From the NCBI RefSeq assembly GCF_000204055.1, contig NW_006768834.1:105748-169747 (forward strand): a DNA stretch of 64,000 bases, given 5' to 3'. Position numbers and translations under genes: made by a program. Within the stretch, counting starts at the first letter, position 1, and the number at the start of each line of letters is the position of its first letter. This document shows, piece after piece, positions 35,153-47,074 of this stretch. The notes under the pieces were generated by a model. It ran no database searches and was not told the origin of the DNA. It was given only the letters and a program-made list of their open reading frames with translations. This stretch comes from Melampsora larici-populina 98AG31. Its lineage: Eukaryota > Basidiomycota > Pucciniomycetes > Pucciniales > Melampsoraceae.

Positions 35153-35505
35153 GATAGTAAGATCCGAAATGTACAGCGATGAGAAGAGGATCTGCATACA
35201 CGTCCGCTGGTTGTTTCACTATTCGCGAAACTGAGAAGGCAACACACGGTCGTAAGACAGGATAGAATTTGGATGGATGAGGAGGAGCAGGAGGAGGCAG
35301 AGTGGGGTTGGGCCTGACATCAGGACTGACAGGAACAATCACACCCCCATAGGTACCTGAGTTGTATTCACAGTCTTGGGAATACTCAAACTCCCAGAGG
35401 ACATGGATGCTGATGCTTTCTCGGCAGAGGTTTGGAGTGGGAGATCATTGAGAGGATTCATTGAGTTTTCCAAAGTCGAATTGTCTTCAGTAGAAGTTGG
35501 ATTTG

Positions 35506-35892
35506 TCAAGGCAATGAGAAGACAACAGTTTTGGACATCTTCTGCTTTCCTTTGTTGACTTGGGCTTTGGGTGAGGCCAAATGACGAGGTGACCTATGAG
35601 CAGGAACAGGCATATGGAACTGTAATGAGGGATCAAGGTCTTGAGGCGCAATAGAGGGCTCGTGGACACAGACACTGGGGATCGGGTCTTGAGGCGGAAT
35701 AGATGAAGGTTGAGGGGGCTCTTCAGGTATTGGATCCACAGTTAGAGATCTTTCTGGAGGAATAAGTTCCTCTCGCAAAGTCTTTTCAAATGCTTGAAGC
35801 CTGTCCATCATATCTTTTGAGTTGGAGGGATGCCATCTTGTGTCTGTTTTGACTTGAGCATACCATTCAAAAAAGAGCTCATAAGCCTGCAC
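35506..35892 (-). pseudogene. Inverted second copy of the hypothetical gene
   Basis: 128 codons nearly identical to the C-terminal part of the frame ending at 34680 (MQAYELFFEWYAQVK...KTVVFSLP). It lies in the right arm of the palindrome. The N-terminal part is absent, because the arm ends at 35919. Confidence 0.6.
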
Positions 35893-35919
35893 ACCAGTTC
35901 ACATGTGTGTAACAAATTC

Positions 35920-38900
35920 TAATCAAAACAAAACAAAATCCAATCATCAAAGTTCAATCTTTGGTTCTATCGATCTCTCTTTCAACAATAAAGAAAAGTC
36001 TCTAACATAGTTTCAGAATTCCAATTACATCTGTTGACTAATTCGGTTGCTTTCTCATCATAAAATCGACCAAAGTAATAATAAGGACTTGACCATCTAT
36101 CAAGAAGAAGAGGAAAAAAATCAAATCAGTTCTTATTTAAAAGATAAACTTTTTTATAAATCTCAAAATACTAACTCTGGATGTTCAGATGTTAATTTAT
36201 CAAACTTGCTAGCTATGTAATTCACATCATATCGATTGACTTCATCCATCCATCGAGCACGTTGTAGACAAGCCTATCAGATATCCCAAAATAGAATCAG
36301 TCACCCATCACGTCTGATAAGGTTTCAAATTCAAGATTTCAAAATCCAATCACCGTTGCATAATCTCGAGTCGATATATCATCCGACATACCAGCACTAT
36401 CCTTTGGAGTACAATGAGCAAGATTCCTTTCCAATTCGGCTATCGCTTTATGTGGTTGGTCTTCCAATTTCAACAATTTTGATCGTTGGAGAAAAGCTGT
36501 AGGTGTCTTAAGCTCTGAAGCTTGTAGAACAGCACTATATGATGTTTGTAAGTGTCCAGCCTTACGTGCGATGTTCGCGGTTTGGACCCATAACTGGCCT
36601 ACCGCAGGCGTTCCTCAACATCTAAAAAAACGAGACCTACATGTTCAATAAGTTGTAAATGATAGATTTGTAAGAGATTGAACTAAACCTAAGTTGAAAT
36701 GCTGTCCTCCTCAACCAAAGCACTTGTTCTCGATGACGGAATGCAGGTGAGATGGCATCAATCCTCGATTGAAGTGTTTTCATCAGATAATCACCTGAGA
36801 ATAGTCAACATGGTGAAACACATCCAGGCCCGTCATCAGATATTTCGAACCAATCAGGGTCCAATGCTCCAATGATTCCAAGACATTGAAATGTGAGGCA
36901 CTTGAAGTCATCGGAGATATCATTGAATCTCATCGCTACCCCCGTCAGAGGCTTCAACAAGCTTCGGATCACAGGATCAAAACTATCACCCGATGTGACT
37001 ACCCTAATCTGATCTGGTTCGAGATATAGTGAATGCTTGAGTTCTTTTAGCGATTGCCTGACGACAATGCCACTTTCATCATTAAGCCAATCGACCAGCC
37101 TACGTAGTTTATGTAGATATGACATTAGTCTCTTAATCGAGACGAGCATCTGTTGTGCCTCCTTTAAAAGTCCATGAACATCGGATGTGATGAGCGGAGC
37201 TGTGTTGGATCGTAAGCTTGGCCTCTCAAGACCGGTGATGTCGGCAATATCGTAGACTTTGGTACCAAGCTCTTTTGATTTCTTGAGGATCTGATGAAAT
37301 ATCTTGGTGGCGATGGTCAATTGTTCAGGAGTCAATTTGTTCCAAACCTCACCAACAAAGGCCTTTAGATCGTTCGCTGAGGACGCTTTGATAAACAAGT
37401 CCCAGACTCTGAGAGCAGGTTCCCTGACAGCGGGGATTGATAGAGCAGCCTGCAAGGTTGTGGTGATTTGTGGTATGAAGCCGTTCAAGCCAGATTTCAC
37501 AATCTTGATCAAGTTCCCCAAGCCTTCCATGACCTTGATGTTATTTCCGATCGAATATTTGCCTCGTAAATCTTGAAGTGTATCATTCATTACCGTCAAG
37601 ATGAATAGCATCTGATGTCTCAACTCATCCTCAACCTCCTGATCTTTAACAATGGTGTTGACTCGGATTTTTGTTCAGGCAACCTTCAGTCGAAACTCTC
37701 ATTTCAACAATCAATTCGAAATACAGCGGACCACTACAGTATGGTGCCAATGTGAGAAGAGAGAATTTCGGGGATTGATTGTTCAGAGCAGACTTCTCTC
37801 CTTTGTTGAGTAACAAGATCAAATTTGCGATTTTTTGTTTGGTCATCTGGAGATCCGGAAGTAAGCAAAGTTTCGGCGGGTATCTTTACCAGTATCTTTA
37901 CCATATGATCAGATATGATGTTTGAAAGGGTATCTTGAATCACACTAGCGAGGCGTTCGAGGATTGGTATGTTCGATAATGACACCAATCGAGGTACGGT
38001 GTACTGTGACTTCTGGGATAAAAAGACATCATTGGGGGTACCCAATAGTTCGGCCACTAGGTTCAATCCTTTGGTATTCATCCTAAGATCGAGTACAACT
38101 GTCTCGCTGATCAGCGACAAGTATCTACTCAGCAGTTTGTAAACTGTCACAGAGCTTCTCTGAGCTAATGACACTATCTGCATTGTCGAGACAGGGGCCA
38201 GTTCATGTTAAAAATCTTTGAGCTGCATTCAAAGGTGTAAAATCTGTTGGAAACGCACCTGATTTCGAACTACACCCCGCAAGTAAGCACTTGGTTTGCA
38301 CATCTGTCGAACGATCATAATGCAAAGTTGACCACTCAAAGATTCTCGCAGTTGCCGTACTCCAGTTGTTCACTTTCTGAATCTCGAAGGGGATCGAAAG
38401 CCAGTACCAGGGGGACGATCAGATCTTCTTGAATCCTGGCTTCGTTTGTAGTGACCATTTGGTTGAGTTTGGAAAGAATTGCGTTGGCATCGAGTGTCCG
38501 ACAACGGTCTCCATTTGAATCGACACCCGTCTGTGATTTGGACAGCGTGATCGCAAGGAGACGACTGAACGTAGATAGTGGGAAGATTTCTATCAGTACA
38601 AACATCGGCGGTATGAAACTATGCGACATACCCTGCTGCATTTCGCTCAATACGAAGTCTCATTTGCAGAGAGTCCAAGACTCCTAATCCCATCCCGACA
38701 TCATGATTCAATAATCCTAGGCAGTCTTCCTTATCGCAAGGAGTGGACAGATCGGTTTGAAGTAATAATCTCGTGACGAGTCTGATGATCGCGGATCTCT
38801 TCTGTGATTGAACCTGTCGGTATTCTTTAGAGTCTATGTTAACATTCGTGGTGTCAATGTTGATGAAGATTTGGGAACTCAGACACTTTTCGATTACGCT

Positions 38901-39290
38901 CGTGAGGACATTGGGGTGAAAATTCGTCCCTCTGGGGGCCTGAAGATCCATCAAAGTAATATGTGACAGGTCACAAAGTGAACACACGAATTCCGTGGAA
39001 TTCTCTGATAAATGGTTATAAATGTTGTAGGATAATTCGGATGGCGCCTTTGAGGCACATACCAATGTGCTCAATAAGTCTAATTGCATTGCTTGCCGGC
39101 ATGGAATCTTCTTTCACCAGTCGATCAATGTGGTCAATCAAGAAAGACCCTACTGTCTCGCAATCCATATCCAAGGGCGGAGAGTCGTCTTCTTGGAAAG
39201 ACTCAACGATACTTCAACACAGTTGTACATGTGCCATTTCGCATACGGAGTCGAGATGACGGGATGAGTTGTCTCGATTGTTGTCAATCT
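35920..39290 (-). pseudogene. ATR/MEC1-like checkpoint kinase gene, central part only
   Basis: Fragmented exons on the minus strand spell HEAT-repeat sequence, then a segment matching the UME domain of ATR-type kinases (VMEGLGNLIKIVKSGLNGFI...REPALRVWDLF, about 37530-37380). Further down is the start of a FAT domain (VGQLWVQTANIARKAGHLQ, RSKLLKLEDQPHKAIAELE, near 36590-36440; YYYFGRFYDEKATELVNRC, near 36080). Micro-introns are visible, for example GTATGT...GATAG near 38630-38590. ATR/MEC1 senses single-stranded DNA damage. The N-terminus and the whole PI3K-like kinase domain are missing, and stops or frame changes occur (for example after DDGPGCVSPC at 36805). It is cut by the palindrome at 35919. 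Confidence 0.6.
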
Positions 39291-39629
39291 CCATCCTCGT
39301 GGGTTCATCGTCCGTTTTCGCTAGTTGACTGATGAAACAATCAGAGAATCACAGCCTGTCCTATTGATGGTCATATTCACACCAGTTGAACCCATCAAAG
39401 GTCACAAATGTACTGGAATCCTGCACCAGTCAGGAATCCAGCACATTTGTTGCTATAGTGATGATGATTGATCGTTGAAAGCCGAGTTGATTGATAGTGG
39501 AAAGCCGAGGTTATCGATAGAAGATGGATGAAACGAGAGTTGATGGATGAAGATAAACTTAGCAAAGTTACAGCTACTAAAGAAATTAATGGCAGGTTTG
39601 CTCAAGATAAGTTGCAGCCGGATTTAAAC

Positions 39630-40377
39630 TCCATGTCCAAAACTAGAAAATATACATATTTTGGCTTCAGTTCATCTAATGATCTTAGTGCAGAATAGAA
39701 TTTTCCAGTTTGAATCTGTTGAGAGACTTTCTTAGAGAGATCGAGGACACGTAAACAAGCTTGAAGGGTATCGATTGTATCATCAATATTGGATGCCACT
39801 TTTCTTGCGTCGAGTAATGAAGAACGAGCTGAGGCTAGAGAAGCACCTGATGATTGAAGTGATGGATCGAGACTGACTACATGTGATCGAAGGGATAGAG
39901 TACCTTGTCAATAATTTATCAACTGATCCTATAAAGTCCAAATGTAAAAGATATGATTTGGGTTGATTTAATGATTTGATGTATAGGAAAGAGAGGTGAG
40001 TGAGTGAATGATGAGTTAACCTGATGATTTGCATGACAGACAGCTTCGATTTCGGCTTCTTTGGTTCTCATAAATTTAAGAAGATGTCTTAAGAATGCAT
40101 CTTGTTGTTTAGATAAATGAATGTTACGAATGATAGGACCAAGATGATCGAGTTGATCTTGATGACCAGATCGAGTAGTTGATGAAAAGTCAGAATAAAG
40201 GTAAAGCTACAGATTGTATTTGACAGGAGAGATTAGATTAAATGGTTGATTTGATTTGGTTCTGAGATGTGATGGGAAATGACTTACGTTTTGAAGTTGA
40301 GCTTCTATATCAGCATGAGGGAAGGATGTTTTCTTGGTGATCGATTGATTGGTTATTTCATTTTGATGGTGATTCAT
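39630..40377 (-). pseudogene. SEC15-like exocyst subunit gene, 5' fragment
   Basis: Exon 1 (40377-40288, MNHHQNEITN...IEAQLQN) and exon 2 (40206-40021) join in frame. Exon 2 encodes DQLDHLGPIIRNIH...RTKEAEIEAVCHANHQ, the N-terminal signature of exocyst subunit Sec15. Exon 3 gives SVDKLLT, then a one-base frame change near 39905, then QGTLSLRSHVVSLDPSLQSSG...LQACLRVLDLSKKVSQQI...FYSALRSLDEL. Similarity ends near 39650 without a donor site. Sec15 acts in tethering secretory vesicles and is normally about 750-800 residues. Only about 190 remain, so this is a broken partial copy unless the rest was displaced by insertion. Confidence 0.65.
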
Positions 40378-40806
40378 GGTTCATGTGAAGTTATGGTGAA
40401 AGTTATCAAGAGTCAGAGTCAGACTCAGAGTGAGAGTCGACTTGGGCAGCTTGGGCTGAGTTCGAGTGGTGGATCATGTCATCATCTAAATCTAAAGTGA
40501 ACTCCGAAACCACTTGCAAATTGAATTCAAGTGTGTATTTATGTCAGTGCTGTTATGGTCTGAGACCATGGGAACGCGGAGCTGTGGGAGGATGGGTTCT
40601 GGATGTGTGAGACGAGTGATCAGTCCACGACTACGACAAAGATCAGTCGCTACACAAACAGCAACAACGAGAAACATGTAGATACTCTAACCTATAAGTA
40701 GTGGCCTTCGCTAGCTAGACAGACCGGTCATCATCCTTTGTGACCGGACTGATCTCAGCGAGTGAAGAGAGAGATCACTAATCGTGATTCTTGCCATTAC
40801 AGGTTA

Positions 40807-41492
40807 GAGCATCCACTATGGGTGCGTTAACGATGTGATTTAGCGTTAGAATAACGCTAAAATCCAGACAGGTCTACTATGGACCTGTTTTAGACATGCG
40901 GTCCGTATGACTGCGTCAAATCTTGCACTCCCCTTGTTCAAATCTACGCAAGCCTACGACTTGATTTATCGTAGACTTTTGGCGCATCAAATCGGTCAAC
41001 AGCCATCAAATGATCTATCTGTATCCATCCCACTCTGCACTCACCACCTTCAATCAAAATCTTCCCTCGTCCCTCAAAATCACAGCTTGTTGATGGTAGC
41101 TGTTTACTCTGAATTTGCTAAAAAAAACGCATTTTGTTTTAAAAAAAAGTGATTCCGTGCAATTGATTTCACCAAGATCGAGCAAGATGTGAGAAAGCTC
41201 GATGCTCATTGTCAACACCTGAAGCCATCATTTTGGTTCTTTCTGGCTACCAAGGTAGTCATCATCATAGAAGTGAGCTGGGTGAGGCGTGGTAAGATAC
41301 TTCAATTCGAGTCTCGACTTTGCCATAGCGTGTATAGTGTTCTAAGAACAGATTATCGTAGTTAAATCCTACGTTACATCATCCCATAGTGGATTTCATG
41401 CGGTTAACAACTTAGCTACAACACGCATGATCAAATTTCGCGATCAGGACCGCAAAATTTACGATAAAACACCCTCAACATAGTGGATGCTC
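40807..41492. mobile_element. Harbinger/Tourist-like MITE
   Basis: 686 bp with terminal inverted repeats GAGCATCCACTATG/CATAGTGGATGCTC. It is flanked by TTA (40804-40806, 41493-41495), the 3-bp TWA target duplication of the PIF/Harbinger superfamily. The uninterrupted target is present in the 3' LTR at 55443-55450. A short internal open frame has no domain. Confidence 0.93.
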
Positions 41493-41583
41493 TTAGTACA
41501 CTATCTACTTATCATTGTTTATCTTTTCTCTATTTCTGTTATCTCTTATGTGCATATGCAATTATCATCCTTTGTGACCGGAC

Positions 41584-41925
41584 AGGACCCTGGAAAGCTC
41601 CCCTTAAACCTACCGACGTGTTTGGTATGATTTGAGTGGTCAAGATTTGGTCATGTTACCGACCAAACTGGTATGAAAATGGCTTGTTAGTCATTCATCT
41701 TACAGACGTGCCCGGTATAATTTTTAAAATCTCATCGTCATACCAACATTTTTGGCACTAAATGGCACCAAAACATAGCTTTGTAGCCCGGGGCTCACTT
41801 TTGGTACTGAACTGTTACCGACCAATTTGGTATGAAAGCTCCAAAAGTCCGGGATTTTTGGGTATGAAAATCCTCAAAATCCGGGTTTTACGTCGGTTGG
41901 TTCAGGGGGAGCTTTCCGGGGTCCT
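41584..41925. mobile_element. hAT-like MITE
   Basis: 342 bp with inverted ends AGGACCCTGGAAAGCTCCCC and GGGGAGCTTTCCGGGGTCCT. It is flanked by the 8-bp duplication GACCGGAC (41576-41583, 41926-41933). The empty site is visible in the 3' LTR. Internal GACCAAACTGGTATGA-like words recur. An 8-bp duplication fits the hAT superfamily. Confidence 0.92.
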
Positions 41926-41985
41926 GACCGGACTGATCTCAGCGAGTGAAGAGAGAGATCACTAATCGTGATTCTTGCCATTACA

Positions 41986-41999
41986 GGTTATGAGCCCGC
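41986..41999 (+). promoter_or_regulatory. Copia primer-binding site (initiator tRNA-Met anticodon-arm type)
   Basis: GGTTATGAGCCCGC directly after the LTR end TTACA. GGTTATGAGCCC is complementary to the initiator tRNA-Met anticodon arm, the half-tRNA priming known from Drosophila copia. The acceptor-stem form TGGTATCAGAGC of many plant Copia elements is absent. Confidence 0.78.
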
Positions 42000-42570
42000 A
42001 CTACCTCTGCGAAGATACGACGAATAGTACTATAATAAATAGAGAAGCAGTAAACGCTTGAAGTGTGAAGACATTGATCGATGAAACCTTGATTTTTTTT
42101 TTTTTTTGCTATACAATTTTTTGGATTATAAAATGAAGACGCGAACGCATGATTATGATGAAGAACCTATTCCACGACTTAAACCAACAAGAACTCGAAA
42201 AGCGACGAATCGACCAGAGAAGGTCAAAGGCAAAGAACAGTATTTACAAAGTAGCAGCATACCAGTACCTAGCATTATTAAGAATAACCCTGATATACAG
42301 TCGATTGCAAAAAGCTTGCCAGATCGGCCAAGTCCTCTGCCTCGCACCTGATCCGTGCGCTTGCTTAAGTGCTGAGCTTTTTCTACAATCTTAATTTTAT
42401 TTTTATTTTTTTGTAACCTTCTTCCATCACAAATCCCTCCGTGGCTGGAAGGATCATCCAACAACAAACCTACGATGGTCCCGGAGGACCCCTTCTCTGC
42501 CTCTTGGAATTGTCGATTCCCGATTTTCCCTTTTTTTCTTTCTCATTCCCCCTCATCTTTATTCTTGATC

Positions 42571-44527
42571 ATGCCTCAAAGGACTCCACCATTCGGAATC
42601 TCTGCCAACAACCATTTCATCACTCGCGTGTAAGCATCATCCCAGCCGTCTATAACTTTTTTTATTGTTGATTTTTTTTCTCTGTTAATCAATTAGTACC
42701 TCGAATTCTTCTTCGAACGGACACCGCCACATGCCTAGTTTGGCTACACCAACGCCGATGCCACGAAACCAGATTAACGCAGCAGCAGCTAGGTTATACC
42801 TCATGGATTCGAGCCAGCGCTTACACTCTCATGATTCAGCCGAATCTCCTCCAAACAGCCAGATAACTGCAGCCGAAGCCTTCTTAAATTCACCCTCTCA
42901 GAGTCAGATCAACAAGCCAACCATGCATTTTCCGGCGAGATCACTTGACTCATCCCAAGCCTCGGATTGTATGGAATTTCCTGATGAACATCAGGTCTTG
43001 GATGGTGTCTATCTTCCAAACAAGATAACCTACCAACAGTGTCCTACTGAGCCTCCTAATGGTGAGTCAAGCCCTGTTTCATTTCTTTGATTTATCTGAC
43101 ATCAGCGTGGTTTTAAATTTACAGGTGGTTCAGCAAAAAACACACCTACTGAACCGGTGGTCGACATTACTTTGAGCTATACGTTGTATACCCGTAAGGT
43201 GGCAGACCCATTTGCTGGGGCTTCGATCAAAAAGGGTTCAAAACCCGGTTTTATACCCGGTTTTATACCCTACAAGATCCGACCGCAGAAAACTCAGTTT
43301 CAACTCACCAGAACGCCACTCGTTGCGCTGAAGGACAAACTCTTTCTCTTGGCCAATCAAATCAACCCTTCTCCAAACTCTGACGGAAACGCGGATATCC
43401 TGAAACAAGCCGACGCCCTAGGAGACATCTCTATCGAGGTATACATTGCTCAACACCCGACCTTTGCTAAGAACCAAGAACGTAAAATCACCTCCGACGA
43501 ACACATGAAGGAGTTCTTCGATGCTATTGTGTTACATCCGACAAAGCAAGCCGGTATACATGTGTCAATGAAAGATCCAGCCCGAAAGGCTCGAGAAGAT
43601 GAAGCAGTAAGTTTTTCTGTTCAAGTTTGTTTGTTCAGTCTCATTGTTGATTAAACTGACTTTATGTCAATTTAGCAACTGTCAATATCTCATGCAAGGG
43701 TAGTTGCAAAGAATGTCAAGAATTCCAAACCAACAACGGCTTCCACCATAGTTGAAAGTATCCCTATGCCCGATAAAAAACAATATCTCGCTGACCTTCT
43801 CACAAAATACACTACTGCACATAACAACTCGCGCGAAGGGTGGCGAATTTACAATCGAGATGATGTGACCATGGTGATGGATATAAGTCATGCACATATG
43901 GTTGTGTGGGCCGAAGAGTTGGTGCGTCTTAATTTTTGTTTATCTTTGAAGCTTTCAATAATATTTACTGAGAGCTTTTCCTTTCACTAGACTAAGAAAA
44001 ACTCGCGTGCGTCTTTAGAAAAACCGCCCGACTACCTTGACAATTTTGTATGGGAAGGCATCAAGCGGCCGTTATCTTTGTCCACCCCTGCTAAATACCC
44101 CAAGACCAAAGCATCGGCTCCCGGTCCTACCTCTCAGCCAACTTCTACTCCTATCTCTCAACAACCGGACTTTTCAGAAGTGGACCGACTCGTCAAAAAA
44201 GCCACACTTGATCTTTTTTTGGTTTTTGCCAAAGTTCCAGATGACAAACTTCCCCATGTCTCAAAAACACTTTATGAATACGACATCACCAACTTTGACA
44301 TGTTCCTTCCTCCTGAAGACTTTACTGCACGCGACGTTCAGAAATTAGGAATCTCCTGGGGTATTTCAAAACGACTATTCCGCGAAGCTCCTAAGTACTA
44401 CAGACATCTACTCGAGCGGGAGGCAGCGGAAGCGCTCAATCAGTCGGTCTCAAATGAATCAAGCCATTCTGGAACCTCAAGCGACGATGATGCTGAATTT
44501 GAATATGATGACTTTGAAGATGAGTGA
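42571..44527 (+). CDS. Transposon accessory protein with a C-terminal SAM-like domain
   Basis: Five exons (42571-42629, 42697-43061, 43125-43606, 43676-43921, 43991-44527) joined by GT-AG introns give 562 residues with no stop. Residues 1-140 are disordered and S/P/Q-rich. A central alpha/beta region follows (VVDITLSYTLYTRKVADPF, DISIEVYIAQHPTF, KQAGIHVSMKDPARKA), then YLADLLTKYTTAHNN...DDVTMVMDISHAHMVVWAEEL. A Ser/Pro/Thr linker leads to SAM-like helices (LYEYDITNFDMFL...TARDVQKLGISWGISKRLF) and an acidic tail (DDDAEFEYDDFEDE). The layout matches the gene at 56718-59023. It is not the transposase. Guesses at its role are a transposition or targeting cofactor or a host-derived cargo gene. Confidence 0.75.
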
Positions 44528-45533
44528 TTTAAGGTGGTCTTGTACTTAGTCTCACGCTTATACAAGATCAATTATGTTTGGAATATGTGATTCTTTTTAT
44601 TGTTTTTCATATTATTGTTTCCTGTTTTTGAAAAACAAAATCCATAAAAATATAATGTGTGTGTCCTTATGACTTGTTTAAGAGACACATTTGGGTTATG
44701 AATTGTCCTTGTTGAAGATATCACGACTGTGTTTGATGTCCTATTATGTTTGGTTTTCCTGAATGCAAGCTCAATGTGATGCTTTTTAAAGAACTTAGTT
44801 TGCCCCTCTTCCGTGAGCCTGAAAACTGAGAGAAAGCAAAAAGCCTCCTTATTTTTTCAATATGGTCTAACATAAGTTAACCACAAACAACTTATAGATA
44901 CTCAAGCAAAAACTTGGTCATAAATTATAAAAAATTGTTGGTTTGCTTTTTATAAATGTAACTGAAACCAAATCTCAATACTTGTCCAATCCGATGAAAC
45001 ATTTCATTATAAACATTTCATTATTTCTTGGTATGTATTCAACTCAAATCTCAATACTCATGAAGTCAAAATTAAAAAAATCACTTTTCTTTCCTTTGTT
45101 TGTCTCAAAGAGTCAAAATATCAAAAACAATACTTAATTGGTTTCTGAAACAAAAGTCCAATTCAAATAAAATATAAAATGTGGACAAAAGGCACAGTCA
45201 TAACAAATTATCAATTGGAGAAGAAAAAAAAACAACAAACAGAATGTGTTCAGAAGAATTGATAAAGAAAATCTGTTCAACTGAAATGTGTTTTTCCAGC
45301 ACAGGACAATAAGAAAAAATCAAAACAATAAAGAAAATCGAAAATTTCATCAACAATTCTTTCCCTGAACTGGACAATTAAGAAAAAATCAAAACAATGA
45401 AGAAAATCAAAAATCCCATCAACAATTTTTTCCCTGAACTGGACAATAAGAAAAACAACAAATCAATGAAGAATTTTTTCCTCAACTGGAAAATAAGGAA
45501 AAAGGCAGTTCAATAACATGAATCTCACCATTC
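44528..45533. other. Spacer between the two genes of the Tc1/mariner element
   Basis: AT-rich. Contains three imperfect direct repeats of about 60 bp (AACTGGACAATAAGAAAAAATCAAAACAATGAAGAAAATC-like) at about 45300-45480. Confidence 0.6.
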
Positions 45534-46691
45534 CTAAATGCCCATCTCTTCATTGAAATATTTCCAGTAATGATGTGTAGTATAGCCGCTGTTAACAATC
45601 AGTGGTTGCATTAAGGAGCGAGTTATAACACGACCAGCCACATTAAGTATGTATTCAGCCTTGTCAACTATCATAGCCCATCTTCCCTCCCGTTTTAATT
45701 GGCTCTGTGTGCAGTGGAAGGACTTCTCGATAGGATTGAAGTCTGGTGAATATGCTGGGAGGTAGATCAATAGAACCCCATACTCTTCACAGATTTCTTC
45801 AATTAGGCCGCCGTGATGAATCCGTGCGTTGTCCAGAATCAGAACTGATTTTGGACCTGGGTATGGGTTCATCACCGGCATCTAGAAATATAAAAGTTGT
45901 TAGTACATACAGTAATGAAAAGAATAGGAAGATTATGATGAAAAATCCTCACCAAGTCATGTTTGAGAAAGAGCTCAACATGAATCCTCTCCACGGGCCC
46001 TTTGACTGCAACTCCTGCAAGCATCCCCTGTTCGCATACCGCCGGTAAAAGCGTCCAGTGATCGCGATCAGAACCACGCTCTTCTCGGACGGTTTGACCA
46101 CCCTTAGGTGCCCAGCCGTGTACTCGATCACAATCAGGTCCAACAATCCCACATTCATCTAAGAAAACAACAAAGGTCAGTACAATTGCCATGATACACA
46201 GGGAAGAGACAGTGAATAGACTACTGACCAATAAAGACAAGGTACTCGGGTGGAATTCCAGCCACCCTCATTACAAATTTGGCTCGATCGATCGCGGATT
46301 GGTCCTTGTGAACACCCCGAGTGACCAGAAGAGACAGTCCGAGTCGTTTGTGTAGTTCTCTGGAGATAGTAGCTTGCAAAACTTTGATGTCTCCAAACAG
46401 CTCCAGTTGCTGTTGAAGCTCGTCTAGATACATGCTGGGTCGAGTAGTGATCAAGTCGTATAGAAGGGCTAGGTGGTCATCTGATAGGACGTGGTGGCGG
46501 CCTCGCTTATCGTACTCCTTCGGGTTTCGAATCACTTTGTGAGTGCGTTGGTAGAGTTGTTGCCATTGTCGAAGAGACTCGGGTGAGATCCTACGTCCTA
46601 GGAATCGATTGATATCGGTTCAAGAGCGATTTCTTCGGGCCATTTTAACGGCGAGCAGTTTGATGTCTTCGGAGTACTTCTGAAAGGCCAT
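45534..46691 (-). pseudogene. Tc1/mariner-type DDE transposase
   Basis: Three exons (46691-46229, 46158-45953, 45881-45534) encode 338 codons. The N-terminus looks like a helix-turn-helix (MAFQKYSEDIKLLAVKMARRNRS...SPESLRQW). The DDE_3-type catalytic core has D in VFIDECGIVGPD, D in VLILDNARIHHG, and E in YLPAYSPDFNPIEKSF. The enzyme would cut at the terminal inverted repeats and insert at TA, as the flanks show. One TGA (46620-46622) interrupts the frame near codon 24, apparently the only lesion. It lies convergent with the accessory gene in the same element. Confidence 0.85.
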
Positions 46692-47074
46692 TGCAAAACT
46701 TTGGGTACCGGTGAAGAGAGAAGGGAAGGAAATCAAATGCGAATATCGGGAATTGAATCAAATGGGAAATGGATTAGAGAAAACGTGAGCTCGAGGATTG
46801 GGGGTGCTTTGGTTCCATCAAAGGTTAGCTGACCTGTTGGACGATATTTCCATCATGGAGATATCGGTGATGGAATAAAGTTACAAAAAAAAAAAAAAAG
46901 TTGGATCCAAACTTTTTATAAGCGAGCGCACGGATCAGGTGCGAGGCAGGATCTGGCAAGCTTTCTGCAATCAACTGTATTGAAGAGAATAAAACACGAC
47001 CGGAATGAAGAACAACCTAACCAGTTACAACGTCTATCACCTTTACCTTTACCACAATGTTTTCAGACCTTCTA

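Larger units (their letters stand above)
34266..35919. repeat. Imperfect palindrome with about 500-bp arms
   Basis: The left arm 34266-34777 ends at the gap. The right arm 35426-35919 is its inverse complement with few differences. The centre contains the 100-N gap and the 28S rRNA fragment. The arms carry the same hypothetical coding sequence in opposite directions. Confidence 0.88.
40551..41985 (+). repeat. Copia 5' LTR (396 bp) interrupted by two MITEs
   Basis: 1,435 bp as it stands. Removal of 40807-41495 and 41584-41933 gives exactly 396 bp, the length of the 3' LTR. A TATA-like CTATAAGTAG lies near 40691. Confidence 0.95.
42298..46977. mobile_element. Tc1/mariner-type transposon with two genes
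   Basis: 4,680 bp flanked by TA (42296-42297, 46978-46979). The inverted ends are CAGTCGATTGCAAAAAGC and its imperfect complement GCTTTCTGCAATCAACTG, and the similarity extends about 70 bp inward (CCTCGCACCTGATCCGTGCGC). A 12-bp insertion distinguishes the left end. It carries a transposase gene (-) and a larger accessory gene (+), divergent in orientation with 3' ends facing. Confidence 0.93.

Noticed and set aside
35064..35342. Minus-strand open frame opposite the rRNA fragment as a protein gene
   Set aside because: The first part is antisense to conserved 28S sequence, where long frames arise by chance, and nothing supports a start or splicing.
40907..41152. 81-codon frame inside the Harbinger-like MITE
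   Set aside because: No transposase or Myb-like motif. The element is short and non-autonomous.
41986..42297. A separate small gene starting at 42133 and ending within the Tc1/mariner left end
   Set aside because: The frame is the N-terminus of Copia Gag. It continues in frame after removal of the Tc1/mariner element.
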